A DNA stretch of 64,000 nucleotides from Symbiodinium natans (lineage: Eukaryota; Sar; Dinophyceae; Suessiales; Symbiodiniaceae). The notes below the pieces were generated by a model. It had not been told where the DNA came from. It saw nothing but the letters and a program-made list of their open reading frames with translations, and ran no database searches. Of this stretch, positions 9,922 to 20,939 are shown piece after piece (within the stretch, counting starts at the first letter, position 1; every line of letters begins with the position of its first letter). The stretch is taken from assembly GCA_905221605.1 (NCBI GenBank), contig CAJNDS010002196.1, positions 194,001 through 258,000 on the forward strand, in the 5' to 3' direction. The translations under genes were made by a program, and so were the position numbers.

Positions 9922-12272
9922 TGCGCACAGGGGGGGCCCCTTCTACTGGCTTGGCTTCCTGTGCTGGCTGAAAAAGGCTGCGGATGGGATTTGTTGTTTC
10001 GGGCTTGAATTGCGACTTACATCGGGAATCCTTCTTAAAACTACAAGCAGCAAGTTTTTGCGAAACCGTTTGGGTTTTAAGGGACAGCTGGCCTCCACAA
10101 CCCTCACACACCCAAAGCTGCCTAGTTCCTAAAAGTTTCAAAACATGCGTGACATGTACCCCTTCGATCGCAACCCTCCCTTGATGCGCACATTGGTGTG
10201 CTGCCAGTGCCTCTAAGGTCTTGCGGTTTTTCGTGTGCAAAAGTTTCAGCTGGCACTGGGCACACCTGAGGTTGTGACCTTCCCACTCCCAGGCATGTAC
10301 GGATTTGGTCCGGACCAGCTCCTGGAACCTGGGCCTGCTGCTCCTTGGCTCTCTGCATCTGGAGGGCCGCCTCCTTGTGTCTGGCCACAACACTCAAGGA
10401 CCGCCACTGTGGTGCTGGTGCTGAACATTGCCTGTACCGTTCTGTGAGGAAGGCAGTACCTTCAGCAATGTCTTGGCAGGCTTGGAGGGTGCCTAGGTCC
10501 GGTAGGTGCTGCTGGGAGGCTGGCACTCCTTCCAGGATTCTGGCTATGCGTGCCCACCAGCCCACTTCAGAGCCTTTGTCGGCAGTGGAGGGGCGCTGCA
10601 AGACTAAGGGTCCCCATTGGGCCTGCACACACCACCCTCTGCCAGTCCTCGGAGCTTCGTGGCAGTGCTCCAGGCTGGCCGCCCAGGTCGCCAGCTGCCA
10701 GGTGCTCTGGTCCTCTTGGGCACAGGTCCTGTCCATTATGGCGAAATGGGAGGGTTGGACCTCTTGCCATTCCTGGTTTTTGAGGTCTGCTGTGAGTTTC
10801 GGGAACTGGGGAAGTTTCCAGGATTTCCATTCGCTGGCACCGTCCTTGACTTTGAGGTGCAAGGCTGCATGTGGTTTCCACGGGACTGCCCAGGTAGCAG
10901 ACAACTCCACCAGGGCTTCCAGGCTCCTACTCACTACCCCAAAATCTAGCTCCGCCCCAGAGTTGCATGTAGCTTCTCCAGTGGCTACCATTCTCCCCCG
11001 CATCACCTGAATCAGCGCTGTGTCCTGAACTTCAGTCGGGTCCAGGTTCCAGTCCCCCAAGATGATCCAGGGCTCTGGAAGGGTTCTTACGAAAGCCACC
11101 AGAGAGGATAGCACCTCTGCATTTGTGGGATCTTTGTCTCAGACCCACGGCTGTGTAGCCCGCCCCTTTGCATTGGTAGGTGGCTTTTTGCCACACGCCG
11201 CTATTTTTGGGAAAGGCACAAGCAGTGCCCCCCAACCTTGTGCCCTTGTCCGACAGGGAGGCCGGCTCAGCATAGAGATCCCATCCTAGGGATTGCAGGG
11301 TGGCTCGCCTTCCATGCAGCAGTTCCGGTGTGAGGTGGGTTTCCTGCAGACACACCACCTTGGCTTTGGAGGAGGTTTCCCACTCCAACGCCCCGTTGTT
11401 GAAACTGGTGACATTGGCGCTCATGATGCTGAGATACTGGTCAGGCGAGGCGGAAGGTTTAACCTTCTCATGGCTGGGCGCTTCTGAGTCGGTGCCCTCG
11501 CCATGCGCAAGGTCTTCCTCTCGTTCCTGCTGGCCCAGCACCTGTTCCGGTGTCAGGGGCTCCTCACTCTTGGGGAGCTCAGAGGTTATCACCTCCTTTG
11601 CCTGTTGGATGGCTTTCCCGGTGACATCCTCTCCTTGCTCTAGGGCATGCAGGACCATCCTGCACCAACCCCAGGCCAGGGAGTCCTCCGCCATCACCTC
11701 CTCTTGGGCTTCGATGAAGCTTAGGTGGCTTTTTTATTGGCCTGGAAGGGGCTCGCTTGGTCTTCCAGGAGGCTGACCACCTCCTGCCATGTCATCTCCG
11801 AACCCGATTCTTCTGCGCTGCAGAGGGAAGGTATCACCTTCTGGGCTTCATCATGCCATTGTGGTGGGGGGGGGCCTGGGGTAACCAGAGGGTTCCCATC
11901 AGGGTTCACCTCCCACAGTGGCTTCATTTGTTCGTCGTCTGCTGGTACCTCATCATCTGTAAGGTCCAGCTTGAAAAGCTTTGGTCCTGTGATCGGAACG
12001 CTTTCTGGCGACTCCTTTCCAGGCCGACAAAAGTGGCTGGGCTTCTGCCAGCCTTGCTCACAACCACTGCTATCTGCAGTAAGTTGTTTCCCCAAGGCCT
12101 CCCTCAATCTTTTCCCATGTAGATTCATGTGAGCACCTCGCTTGTAGTATTCAGCACATGCAACCAGGAACTGCTGGGCAGTTCGCAGCATGTGTTCCAG
12201 CCCTGGGCTGGGGTCGCACATTGGCTCTGCGGGGCCCTTGCTTTGGGGCTCCAGGCCCCACACGCCGAGTCC
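9809..12272 (-). pseudogene. LINE ORF2, copy B (RT and RNase H deleted)
   Basis: It retains the N-terminal linker (11721-12263), the endonuclease with CLQETHL (11032-11697), the post-endonuclease segment with GDWNLDP, and the extreme C-terminal Cys/His module. The polymerase and RNase H are gone: RAKEQQAQ runs directly into VPGAGPDQIRT at about 10330. Close to the 3' end an indel puts the ORF2 frame into the ORF3 frame (GQEAQKAPVKSE). The 9-G run at 11866-11874 has the in-frame length. Confidence 0.85.
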
Positions 12273-13103
12273 CTAGGCCACTGATGCCCTCCTGGGTGTG
12301 CTCCTCAAGGCCCGGAGGGGTGGGGCCCTCCTGTGTGCGACGCCTCTTTGCTTCTCGCTCCGCGTTAATCTCATGGAGTTTCTTCTCTTGCTCCTCGTTG
12401 AGGCTTACCCCCAGTTCATGGAGGATGCTGTCGACCTCCATGTCCGCAGCGGATTCGCAGAAGACTTTCTCTTTGAGTAGGCCTGAGCTTGCCTCGACTG
12501 CCTTCTGTGCCCTCTCAGCTTGCTCATTCAGCACGATCATTTCTTGTAGAAGCTGCCTTAATGACTCCTTCGCCATGTCGATGCGCTTCTGCAGGCCAAT
12601 CTTTTGATCAGCAATGTGCTTGAGCTTGCCAGCTGCGCTTTGCCAGCTCTGGCTGGCCTGGCTTGCAGCTTGGGAGGGCGTCACCTCCTGGCTGGCCTTG
12701 AGGCCTTTCAGGTAGGCTTTGACCTCCTCCGGCAGGGCGGCTTCATGCTTCTGGCACAGGCCTCTTCCTTGACCTGTGCCTTGGGTGGTTTGTACCCTGC
12801 CTCCTGGAGGTTCTTTTGCACCTCTTCAGGCACATTGTCCCATGCCACTCCAAGGGCTTGCAGGACCTTGTTCGGCAGTGGTGTTTTCGGAGTCTTGGGC
12901 TTCTTTGGCGGCTGCCAGTAAGCGGCCTCAGCGACTGTAGGCCATTGTGGCTTCCACTGGCTCCAGTTCTGTCTCGCCTTGCGAATGCTGTTTGCCCAGG
13001 GTGTTCTGCATTTCTTGCAGAGCATGTGCGGCTGAGCCTTGTCTGCCCAAATCCATCCTTTGCAGCTTTGGCCACTGCAACAGATGTATTCGCGGGGGGC
13101 CAT
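12273..13103 (-). pseudogene. LINE ORF1, copy B (broken)
   Basis: The ATG at 13103 is followed by the same zinc ribbon and coiled coil as copy A. A deletion near 12760 removes DDLTDLCQK, and another upstream of the TAG (12273-12275) changes the C-terminus so that the reading frame runs past the TAG in a different phase. Confidence 0.75.
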
Positions 13104-13206
13104 GGCTAAGAGGAAGGCACCTCTGGGCAAACTGTCCTAGGCTGGCTACCAGGCTAGGAAGGCTGAGACCCTCAGGCTACTCCTTGGGCCGAAAACTTGA
13201 GCCACA

Positions 13207-13240
13207 ACCTGGGTTCAACCCAGGTTCAACCCAGGTTCAA
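13207..13240. repeat. GGTTCAACCC repeat between LINE copies B and C
   Basis: Three GGTTCAACCC-type units sit between the 5' end of copy B and the T-run marking the 3' end of copy C. They are the same motif as at the other LINE junctions. Confidence 0.85.
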
Positions 13241-16200
13241 TTTTTTTTCCGAGTTGAGCGAACTAGTGCGAACCACCTCCTTGGTGTTTGGGTTGTGAAA
13301 AACCGTGCCTCTGTACTGGCACATCTGATGGCCCTCTTGGCCTTATGGTACAGGGGAGGAATATCACCTCCTCCTAAGCTATCATCCTCTTTGGGATGCT
13401 ACCAGAGGTTGATACCTCATGAGAGGATTGAACCTCCTGGCAAAACATTCCTCAAGGTTTCTGGTGCACTGTGTGCAAACTGTGAGAGGAAATCGGCCAG
13501 GGGTGTGTTCTCTGGCAGCGAGGATGAACCTCGACTCCATCATCCTCGTTGGGATGCGACCAGAGGGTGATACCTCATGAGAGGATTAAACCTCCTGACA
13601 AAAATTCCCTCAAGGCCGCTGGTGCACCTGGCGCAGGCTGTTAGAGGGGATCGGTCAGGGGTGGTTTCTCTCTGGTAGCGAGGATGACCTTCAATTATCC
13701 TCACTAGGAGGATGCAGCCTCCTAGGTTGCTTCAGCTGACGGTGCCTTCAGGGATTTTGCACAGGGGTCTGCTGCAACTTGGGCTGTCCCTTGCACCTGC
13801 TGAAACAGGCTGCGGATGGCATTGGTTGGCTCGGGCTTAAACTGCGCCTTGCACCTGGGGTCCTTTTTAAAACTGCATGCAACTGAAAGTTTTTGCGAAA
13901 CATTTTTAGTCTTCAAGGACAACTGTCCACCACAACCTTCGCAGACCCACAGTTGTCTGTCCCCTAGCAGTTTTAAAACATGTGTAACATGTACCCCTTC
14001 AACCGTCACTCTGCCTTGGTGTGTGCATTGGTGCGCTGCCAGTGCTTCCAAGGTTTTGCGGTTCTTTGTGTGCAGGAGTTTAAGTTGACACTGAGCACAC
14101 CGGAGGTTGAGACCTTCCCATTCCCACGCATGCACAGGTTTGGTCCGGACCAGCTCCTGGAACCATTCCTGTTGGGTGGTGATGTGGCCTCTCCCTATGT
14201 TGGAGCCAATGCGCTTTTTGCAGGGCCTGGAGGTGGCCTCGTTGCTCTTGCGAGCCTGCTTTTCCTGCAGGAAGACCTTATACACTGGGTGCTGATTTTC
14301 CCCAATGGCAGTAAGGATCTTTTCCGCCCTGCTCGCCAGGAATTCTTGTGCTTTTTTGCTGCAATGGTCCTGGTACTGACTGGCTGCCCGGACATCAGGG
14401 TGGGCCAGCTCGGCCGCTTTTTCCCCACACAGCTTGTCCGCCAGGTCATTGACCTGCTGTCTCCACGAGTTTTCCGCACCCACCTTCCGGAGGAACTCCT
14501 CCTCTGAAACATGGGATGGAACCCATTTCATTTTGAGGCGGTTGACATCTGTGGTTTGCAGCTCCCACCAGATGTCACCGTGGGTCTTGCCCGGCTTTGG
14601 GCTGCGGACTCGTTTCGGGACACCAAGGCAGTCTAGTGTCGTGTCAATAGGGCCTTCGGTATAACGGGCCAGCTGCAAAACGGCATACAGCTCCCCCCGA
14701 AAAACCGTCTGTGGTCCAGGGACTTGGCCTACGATTGCTCCTACCTGGACGTATTCTTGGCCCTGTTTCTTGCAGGCTTCTGCTGCATAAGCTACCTGCC
14801 GGAGTCTCGGGTCCGCCGTGTAGGGCCCCCCGCTAGCATCAGTGCCATACACAAGCTCCGGGTCGCTGAGGGCCTCTTTGTTTGCCCATATACCCAGAAA
14901 GATGGGGTTGTCCTCCTGTGGAGGCTGTACCTCCCATTTGGGTTTGGGCGGGAGGCCCCTGGTCCACAGTGATCTCGGGCCTTGGGCCCTGCCTTCTTGG
15001 AACCATGTTGGCAACTCCCAGTTTTGGGCCTCCCACCAGGCACAATCCAGGAGGACATGCTCCCAATCTGCTTCCTTGTGGCATCGGGGGCACACTTTGA
15101 CAGCAGAGTTTTGGCTGCAAACCAAGGCACCCTGCCAGACGCACCTCAGGGCAGCTGCTTTCGTGGTTCGGCCTTCTTTCTTGAACCCCCCCAGCAATTT
15201 CCTCCCTACCGTCCAGTCGACTCCCTCCTGTAGCTCAGGGGCAGCAAGACCAGTGGCGATGCGGTGGTTCACCTCCTTCTGGTAGGTTTGCTGGAGGAGG
15301 TCTAAGACACGACACTCCTGCTGTGGGGTGTGTATGGTGTGCGTGGTGCCGTGGGTGTCCAACCATTCATCACTGCCTCTAGGCTGCCAACCCATGTCAA
15401 GCAGGTACGCAACCGTGGCTGCCAAAGGGCCCCTGACCATTTGCCACCTGCTGCTGGCCTCTTCCAGCCTTTGGACGGTGAGGCCCCATGTTCTCTCCAG
15501 CAGCTCTTCCTTTCCTACCCAGCGCTTCTTGAGCTGGAACCAGGCCTCAACTTGCTGGACCATCATGGTGCGGCCCGGGTCTTGGTACCTATCCCCCACG
15601 GAGGACAGGGCCACCTCCAGATTGCCCATCTTTTGTCTGCCACACTGTTCCGCCAGGGCAGTCCGGAGCTTTTGTCGCCGGGTGGGTGGCATACCCTGGG
15701 CTTGGTGGCCCCAGGTAAGGGCGGAGGCAACCCCTCCTCGGAAGAGGCGGACCCTGGCCGGCACACTCGGGACTCTCAGCTGTTTTAGCTTCTTTTGTCT
15801 TTTGCCCGCTTTGTGCCTCCGGGCCCTTTGCACCTTGACCCTTCGGACCCGACCTAGGGCACAGTCCAGGCCTAAGTCTTTCATACTATCGCAGATAGCT
15901 GGGTCCCCGTCTTTGCGCAGCTTCTGTAGCTCCCTTCTGGCTTCCGCGGTGGTGCACAGGAAGCCGGTTTTCTTGAGGGACAGACGGAGGTCGCTACCTT
16001 CCAAAAGCCGGCGAAGGGTTTTGTAACCTTCATAGACCGCAAATGCCGCCTGCTCAGGATATCTTGCTTCGAAATCCGCTCCGATATCATCTACCCAGGT
16101 GTCTAAGGCAGTGATACTTCGGAGCTGAGCGGCTTCTTGCATTATTGGTTGGAGGTACACCCTCGCCATCATTGTCGCGAACGGGCACCCTGCTAGGATG

Positions 16201-17905
16201 CCCCTCGCAGGGAGGATCCCCTCCGAAAGGAGATCCTCTGCCACGAGATATCTCGTTCCCCGGTAGACTTGCATGACCAGGAGGGCTATATAGCTGGCGG
16301 GAAGCCGGTTGCCACTATCCGCTCCTCCAATTTGGTCCAATTCACACTGTCATAGAAAGTCTGCAGGTCCAACAGGACCGCACAGGCATGTTTGTTAGCT
16401 GCGCGGCTAACCTCTCCTCTCAGGAGTCTCTGCATGCCTGTTTCTAGACAAGTGTTACCCGGGTCTCGCATCCATTTCTTGACGACCTGTGCTCTGCAGA
16501 AGCACCAAAGCCGATAGGTGATGGATGTGAGGGTTATGGGCCTTTCTATGTCCGCATTTTTGGGCAGGAGTGCCACATGGTGCGCCTGCCAGTGCTGTGG
16601 CGCCACTCCTGTGGTTTCAGCCAAGTTCAGGACTTGGGTGAGCTGCTCATAGGCAGGGAGGTTTTTGAGGGCAGCATAGGTGAGCCCATCAAGACCTCCT
16701 GCCTTGTCAGTGACATTCTTGAGGATGGCCTCGAGCACCTCTGCTGTTATTTTGAACAGCGGGGAGGCTTTTGCTGCATCCAGCAGGGTCTGGCCTATCG
16801 GGGGGGAACATTCTACCTCTCCCCAAATTGCGACCCACTGCTTCCTCCTGGCCCCTGGGCGCTCTTCGCCTGGGAGGTTTTGGAAGGGCCGATCTAGGAC
16901 TCTCTCACTCTTCTTGAGAGAACTATAGAGAGGTCTCATCCCTTTGCTAATCCCGCTTGGAGCCAGTCCTTGTATTGGGCCTGCTGCTCCTTGGCTCTCT
17001 GCATCTGGAGGGCCGCCTCCTTGTGCCTGGCAGCGACACTCAAAGACCGCCACTGTGGTTCTTTTGCTGAACATTGCTTGTACAGTTCTGTGAGGAAGGC
17101 AGTACCTTCAGCAATGTCTTGACAGGTTTGGAGGGTGCCTAGGTCCGGTAGGTGCTGCTGGGAGGCGGGCACTTCTTCCAGGATTCTGGCCATGCGTGCC
17201 CACCAGCCCACTTCAGAGCCTTTGGGGGCAGTGGAAGGGCGCTGCAAGACTAAGGGTCCCCATTGGGCCTGCACACTGCCAGTCCTCGGTGCTTCGTGGC
17301 AGTGCTCCAGGCTGGCCGCCCAGGTCGCCAGCTGCCAGGTGCTCTGGTCCTCTTGGGCACAGGTCCTGTCCATTATGGCGAAATGGGAGGGTTGGACCTC
17401 TTGCCATTCTTGGTTTTTGAGGTCTGCTGTGAGTTTCGGGAACTGGGGAAGTTTCCAGGACTTCCATTCGCTAGCACCGTCCTTGACTTTGAGGTGCAAG
17501 GCTGCATGTGGTTTCCACGGGACTGCCCAGGTTGCAGACAGATCCACCAGGGCTTCCAGGCTCCTACTCACCACCCCAAAGTCCAGCTCCGCCCCATGGT
17601 TGCATGTAGCTTCTCCAGTGGCTACCATCCGCCCCCGCATCACCTGAATCAGCGCTGTGTCCTGAACTTCAGTCGGGTCCAGGTTCCAATCCCCCAAGAT
17701 GATCCAGGGCTCCGGGAGGGTTCTTACGAAAGCCACCAGAGAGGATAGCACCTCTGCATTCGTGGGACCATTCAGGCCTTCCGTGTCCCTCAGGTAGAGG
17801 GACACAATCGTGTAGCCCCAGCGTCTTTGTCTCAGACCCACGGCTGTGTAGCCCGCCCCTTTGAATTGGTAGGTGGCTTTTTGCCACACTCCGTTATTTT
17901 TGGGA
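13241..17905 (-). mobile_element. LINE family 1, copy C, 3' half (subfamily without ORF3)
   Basis: The T-run at 13241-13248 marks the 3' end. The 3'UTR contains two full hairpin units and part of a third. ORF2 ends at 13722 directly against the 3'UTR, so ORF3 is absent. The copy is cut at 17905 by the DIRS-like element and resumes at 26699: the sequences on either side join to GGGA/AAGGCACAAG exactly as in the uninterrupted copies. Confidence 0.9.
13722..17905 (-). pseudogene. LINE ORF2, copy C, RT-RNase H part (interrupted and frameshifted)
   Basis: An 872-codon frame (13722-16340) holds the RT thumb side with WVDD, the zf-RVT finger (CPRCHKEADWEHVLLDC), RNase H (TDASGG, FRGELY, WVPSHV) and the C-terminal Cys/His module. 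Upstream frames (16286-17074 and 16936-17889) hold RT fingers and the endonuclease C-terminal part. The protein ends KAPSAEAT followed by TAG. That stop aligns with the ORF3 stop (PPAEAA then TAG) of copies A, D and E, so the tail is shared although ORF3 is missing. Confidence 0.85.
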
Positions 17906-18147
17906 TTGTACCCCGCAATCGCCTAATCTTCAAGATCCCCTGAACTAAACAACAAAAGGGGGTAGAATGGTGAGGGGAGAAGAGGTCATCATATAGAAAA
18001 TCTCTTCAATCAAATCCAATGCAATCGCACATGATGTTTTGGATCGCACAGCCTGCTGAAGCATTCCAATTCGAAACCACCATCTCCTATGGAGAAAGTT
18101 GGTCGTCAAAGGGATGAGCCGAGAAGGACACTGCATGTCCGTCCCCC
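17906..18147 (-). repeat. Split direct repeat Y2 (242 bp)
   Basis: By eye it matches 18555-18796 base for base, from TTGTACCCCGCAATCGCC to the GTCCGTCCCCC end. It is separated from X2 by 37 bp (18148-18184) of unique sequence. Confidence 0.9.
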
Positions 18148-18184
18148 GCAGGCTGTTAAAACATTCTTGGGGTGGGCTGGGTGG

Positions 18185-18554
18185 GACATCAAAACTAAAA
18201 GGCCTCCAAGGCCCTACCTAACTCCACCTTCCGTTTGCCCCAAAATGTTGCACGAACATCGACTGTACACATGTTTTATCAAAATTGCAATCAATCATAC
18301 CAATAGCTCTCCAAACTGAAATTTAATTTTCATGTGAAATCCGATCTCAAAACAACATGTTCGCATGCAGGCTGAAAGTGAACTGACATGACTGAAGAAC
18401 TGAAAGCAGGCCACATGTGAATCCTCGATCCAAAACCCAAACTTGGGTGGCGACCAAGCTGAAGAGAATCCACCGCCACCCAACCTCACCCCTCCCCCCT
18501 CCCAGGCGAATAGGGGAACAAACTGTTTGGTCCGTTTCACTACCCAAACAAGGC
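18185..18554 (-). repeat. Split direct repeat X2 (370 bp)
   Basis: Matches 26334-26698 (365 bp) apart from a 5-nt indel in the AAATTTAATTTTC tract. It abuts Y1 directly, which is the diagnostic internal junction of split-direct-repeat elements. Confidence 0.9.
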
Positions 18555-18796
18555 TTGTACCCCGCAATCGCCTAATCTTCAAGATCCCCTGAACTAAACA
18601 ACAAAAGGGGGTAGAATGGTGAGGGGAGAAGAGGTCATCATATAGAAAATCTCTTCAATCAAATCCAATGCAATCGCACATGATGTTTTGGATCGCACAG
18701 CCTGCTGAAGCATTCCAATTCGAAACCACCATCTCCTATGGAGAAAGTTGGTCGTCAAAGGGATGAGCCGAGAAGGACACTGCATGTCCGTCCCCC
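18555..18796 (-). repeat. Split direct repeat Y1 (242 bp)
   Basis: Second copy of the Y repeat, between the end of the RT-RNase H ORF (18828) and X2. It starts immediately after the CCCAAACAAGGC end of X2 on the plus strand. Confidence 0.9.
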
Positions 18797-18827
18797 ATTC
18801 GAAGACGAGGTTCATCCCTAGGTCACA

Positions 18828-20939
18828 TCACCCCCACACTGATTTCTCAAATCGAACGCTTCCTGACATGGGGCCCATTTGCGAATCAAGCTTGATGGCG
18901 TTCAAGTCCGCCCTAAAATTGCAGAACTCAAGCAGAGGCATCAGCACTGAAAGATCCACTTCAGACCAACTTACTGACAGGCGCCGTCCAGCACTGAAAG
19001 CATCGAAGCAATGTTTGGTTATCTGATCAGCCTCCACATTCGCATCCCGAGGACGCCAGCTAAGATGACAACGGATGCCAAGGTGATCACAGCGATCAAC
19101 GTACTGCATGAGAATGAACATCAGGGGGACCTTGGTAGTTAAGAGTTTGATTGACAAAGCCTCCGTGGCCTTGTTGTCCGTGCCTCCTGAGAAACAAGAC
19201 CTCAGGACCCCAGGACCCCCAAGCAGCTCCCCAAAGTCTCTTCCCAGGAGGTGTAGGGCCACCAGTGAAGCCAACAGCTCCGCCGAAGTGCTCGCCCAGG
19301 CGCTCCCCTCCTCGTTGAACAACCAGGGAACGTCCTCCCTTCCGAGAATGATCTGAAACCAAGGAGCCGCGCTGGGCTCGCCACCCAAGTGCAAGAACCA
19401 TCCACCAAGCACAACCGAGTTCTCATTACAAGCCGCGTCCGTCCTGAAAAGCTCGCCTAGGTCCTTTTCACCGACCCCGGCCGGATAGGTGCGACAACCA
19501 GCCTTCAAGCGACTCGAAATGAACTTCAGGGTGCACCTCACCAGGTTGGGCAACGATAGCACAGCCCCTTTTGGCACCACAGCAAGCCATGCGTAGCCAG
19601 GAGCCAAGAAAGGTCGGATCCAGATCAATATCTTTGACATAAAGCCCAGTCTACCATGCAGCTCGTGGTATCGGCGGACATCCACAAGCCAGTTGGCCTT
19701 TTCCAATCCATCAATGCAATCACTGATCCATCGACATCGCTTCTCCGAAATCCCGATGTGGAACCTGGTGTAGTCGATCCAGTATCCCACCCAATCCACG
19801 TGCAGGCCGCCTCTCCACTTATGATCAGAGAAAGGAGTGCCTTGCATGCTTAGCAGAGCCAGCATCATCCAGATGTTTATCCAGCGCTCCCGTCCTCCAC
19901 TGACAACGTGGAGGTCGTCGGCATAAATGAGCATAAAGATGAAGGTATCCAGCAGAACGCGGAAGGCCAGCCTCCCTACGAGACCAATCAGCCGAGAGAA
20001 CCAATAGGCTGCAGAGGCCACGCCAAAGGTTCCGGTCCGGTTTAACCAGACCACCGAGGAATCGGCCCTTGTCTTGCACCCCAGTACCCCCCAATGCTCT
20101 GGGTGGTGGAGGAACCTTCGGTGGGCCTTCGAAACGTCCCCGACGATGCCGAAGAACACCCTCTCCTCTGACGTGGCACCAAGCCTTTGCAAAGAAGCGA
20201 CCTCTCGAGCACCGGGAGATTCCAGGCGGTCCCTCATGATCACATCGTTGTTGACTTGGACCCCATGGGTCCCATCATGAACCACACGGAAATCGTTGTC
20301 GGGTTTTGGAATAACCGCCTGAGCCGCCACCCTCAACGCATCCCCAGGGTAGCGCCGCCTCGCCTCCGACATGGAAAGCGGGAACATGCGCCCGGCCAAC
20401 TCCTCCTTCTCGAAGGCGGCCTGAAGAGCCTTTTCGACTCCCGGACCGTCTCTGTAGTTCCTCATCTCGGGCTCCCACTCTGACTCGTCATATTTCTGGT
20501 CTTTCATTCTTCGTCGATAAACCTGCGGCGTAGGTCCGATAGGCTCCAAATGCCCCACCTCTACTCCATTGCAGAAACAATACTTGCCCTCCTCAAGAAT
20601 CCGAAAATCAGGATCCTCCAGAATCTGAAGAGTTTGTGCAATGGCCCTAAGGTAGAACGGTTGGTTCGGAATCATCTCCCGCGCGCGAACAGGATCCGGC
20701 AGCATTTGGAACCAATCCTCTCGCAGCGACTCCAATCCCTTCGGATCGAAGAGGGGGCCGGTCCACTTTCCCGTGGCCAGCTTGAAGGTAGCCCTAGCTA
20801 GGTCTGGAAAAGAATCCACCACAAACCTCCGCACCCGGGACCTCAGTCTCTCCGCAAAAGCATGAGCACTGTCCGAAAGCCTCATTCTCGGGCCGCCATC
20901 TCCCTGGTGAGCACCTGCCAAACCCATCCACAAACTCAT
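18828..20939 (-). CDS. DIRS-like reverse transcriptase and RNase H (703 aa)
   Basis: One open frame from the ATG at 20939. The RT has a DGTHGVQVNN block before the palm, motif A GDVSKAHRR and motif C YADDLHVV. RNase H follows with FRTDAACNEN, STSAEL, GGTDNKAT and an EADQITKH tail, giving a D-E-D-D set. It copies element RNA into DNA and removes the RNA. The frame overlaps the upstream methyltransferase ORF by 146 nt in the +1 frame, so the pair may once have been one polyprotein. All catalytic residues I can recognise are present. Confidence 0.88.
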   Translation of the reverse strand: MSLWMGLAGAHQGDGGPRMRLSDSAHAFAERLRSRVRRFVVDSFPDLARATFKLATGKWTGPLFDPKGLESLREDWFQMLPDPVRAREMIPNQPFYLRAIAQTLQILEDPDFRILEEGKYCFCNGVEVGHLEPIGPTPQVYRRRMKDQKYDESEWEPEMRNYRDGPGVEKALQAAFEKEELAGRMFPLSMSEARRRYPGDALRVAAQAVIPKPDNDFRVVHDGTHGVQVNNDVIMRDRLESPGAREVASLQRLGATSEERVFFGIVGDVSKAHRRFLHHPEHWGVLGCKTRADSSVVWLNRTGTFGVASAAYWFSRLIGLVGRLAFRVLLDTFIFMLIYADDLHVVSGGRERWINIWMMLALLSMQGTPFSDHKWRGGLHVDWVGYWIDYTRFHIGISEKRCRWISDCIDGLEKANWLVDVRRYHELHGRLGFMSKILIWIRPFLAPGYAWLAVVPKGAVLSLPNLVRCTLKFISSRLKAGCRTYPAGVGEKDLGELFRTDAACNENSVVLGGWFLHLGGEPSAAPWFQIILGREDVPWLFNEEGSAWASTSAELLASLVALHLLGRDFGELLGGPGVLRSCFSGGTDNKATEALSIKLLTTKVPLMFILMQYVDRCDHLGIRCHLSWRPRDANVEADQITKHCFDAFSAGRRLSVSWSEVDLSVLMPLLEFCNFRADLNAIKLDSQMGPMSGSVRFEKSVWG

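Larger units (their letters stand above)
8020..13206 (-). mobile_element. LINE family 1, copy B (internal deletion removes RT and RNase H)
   Basis: A T-run at 8020-8026 (the element's poly(A)) abuts GGTTCAA on one side and CCGAGTTGAGCG on the other, marking the 3' end. The 5' end has a DinoSL remnant near 13199-13206. Relative to copy E about 2.8 kb of ORF2 is missing at about 10330, where the C-terminal zinc module is joined to the endonuclease/RT linker. The copy is non-autonomous. Confidence 0.9.
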
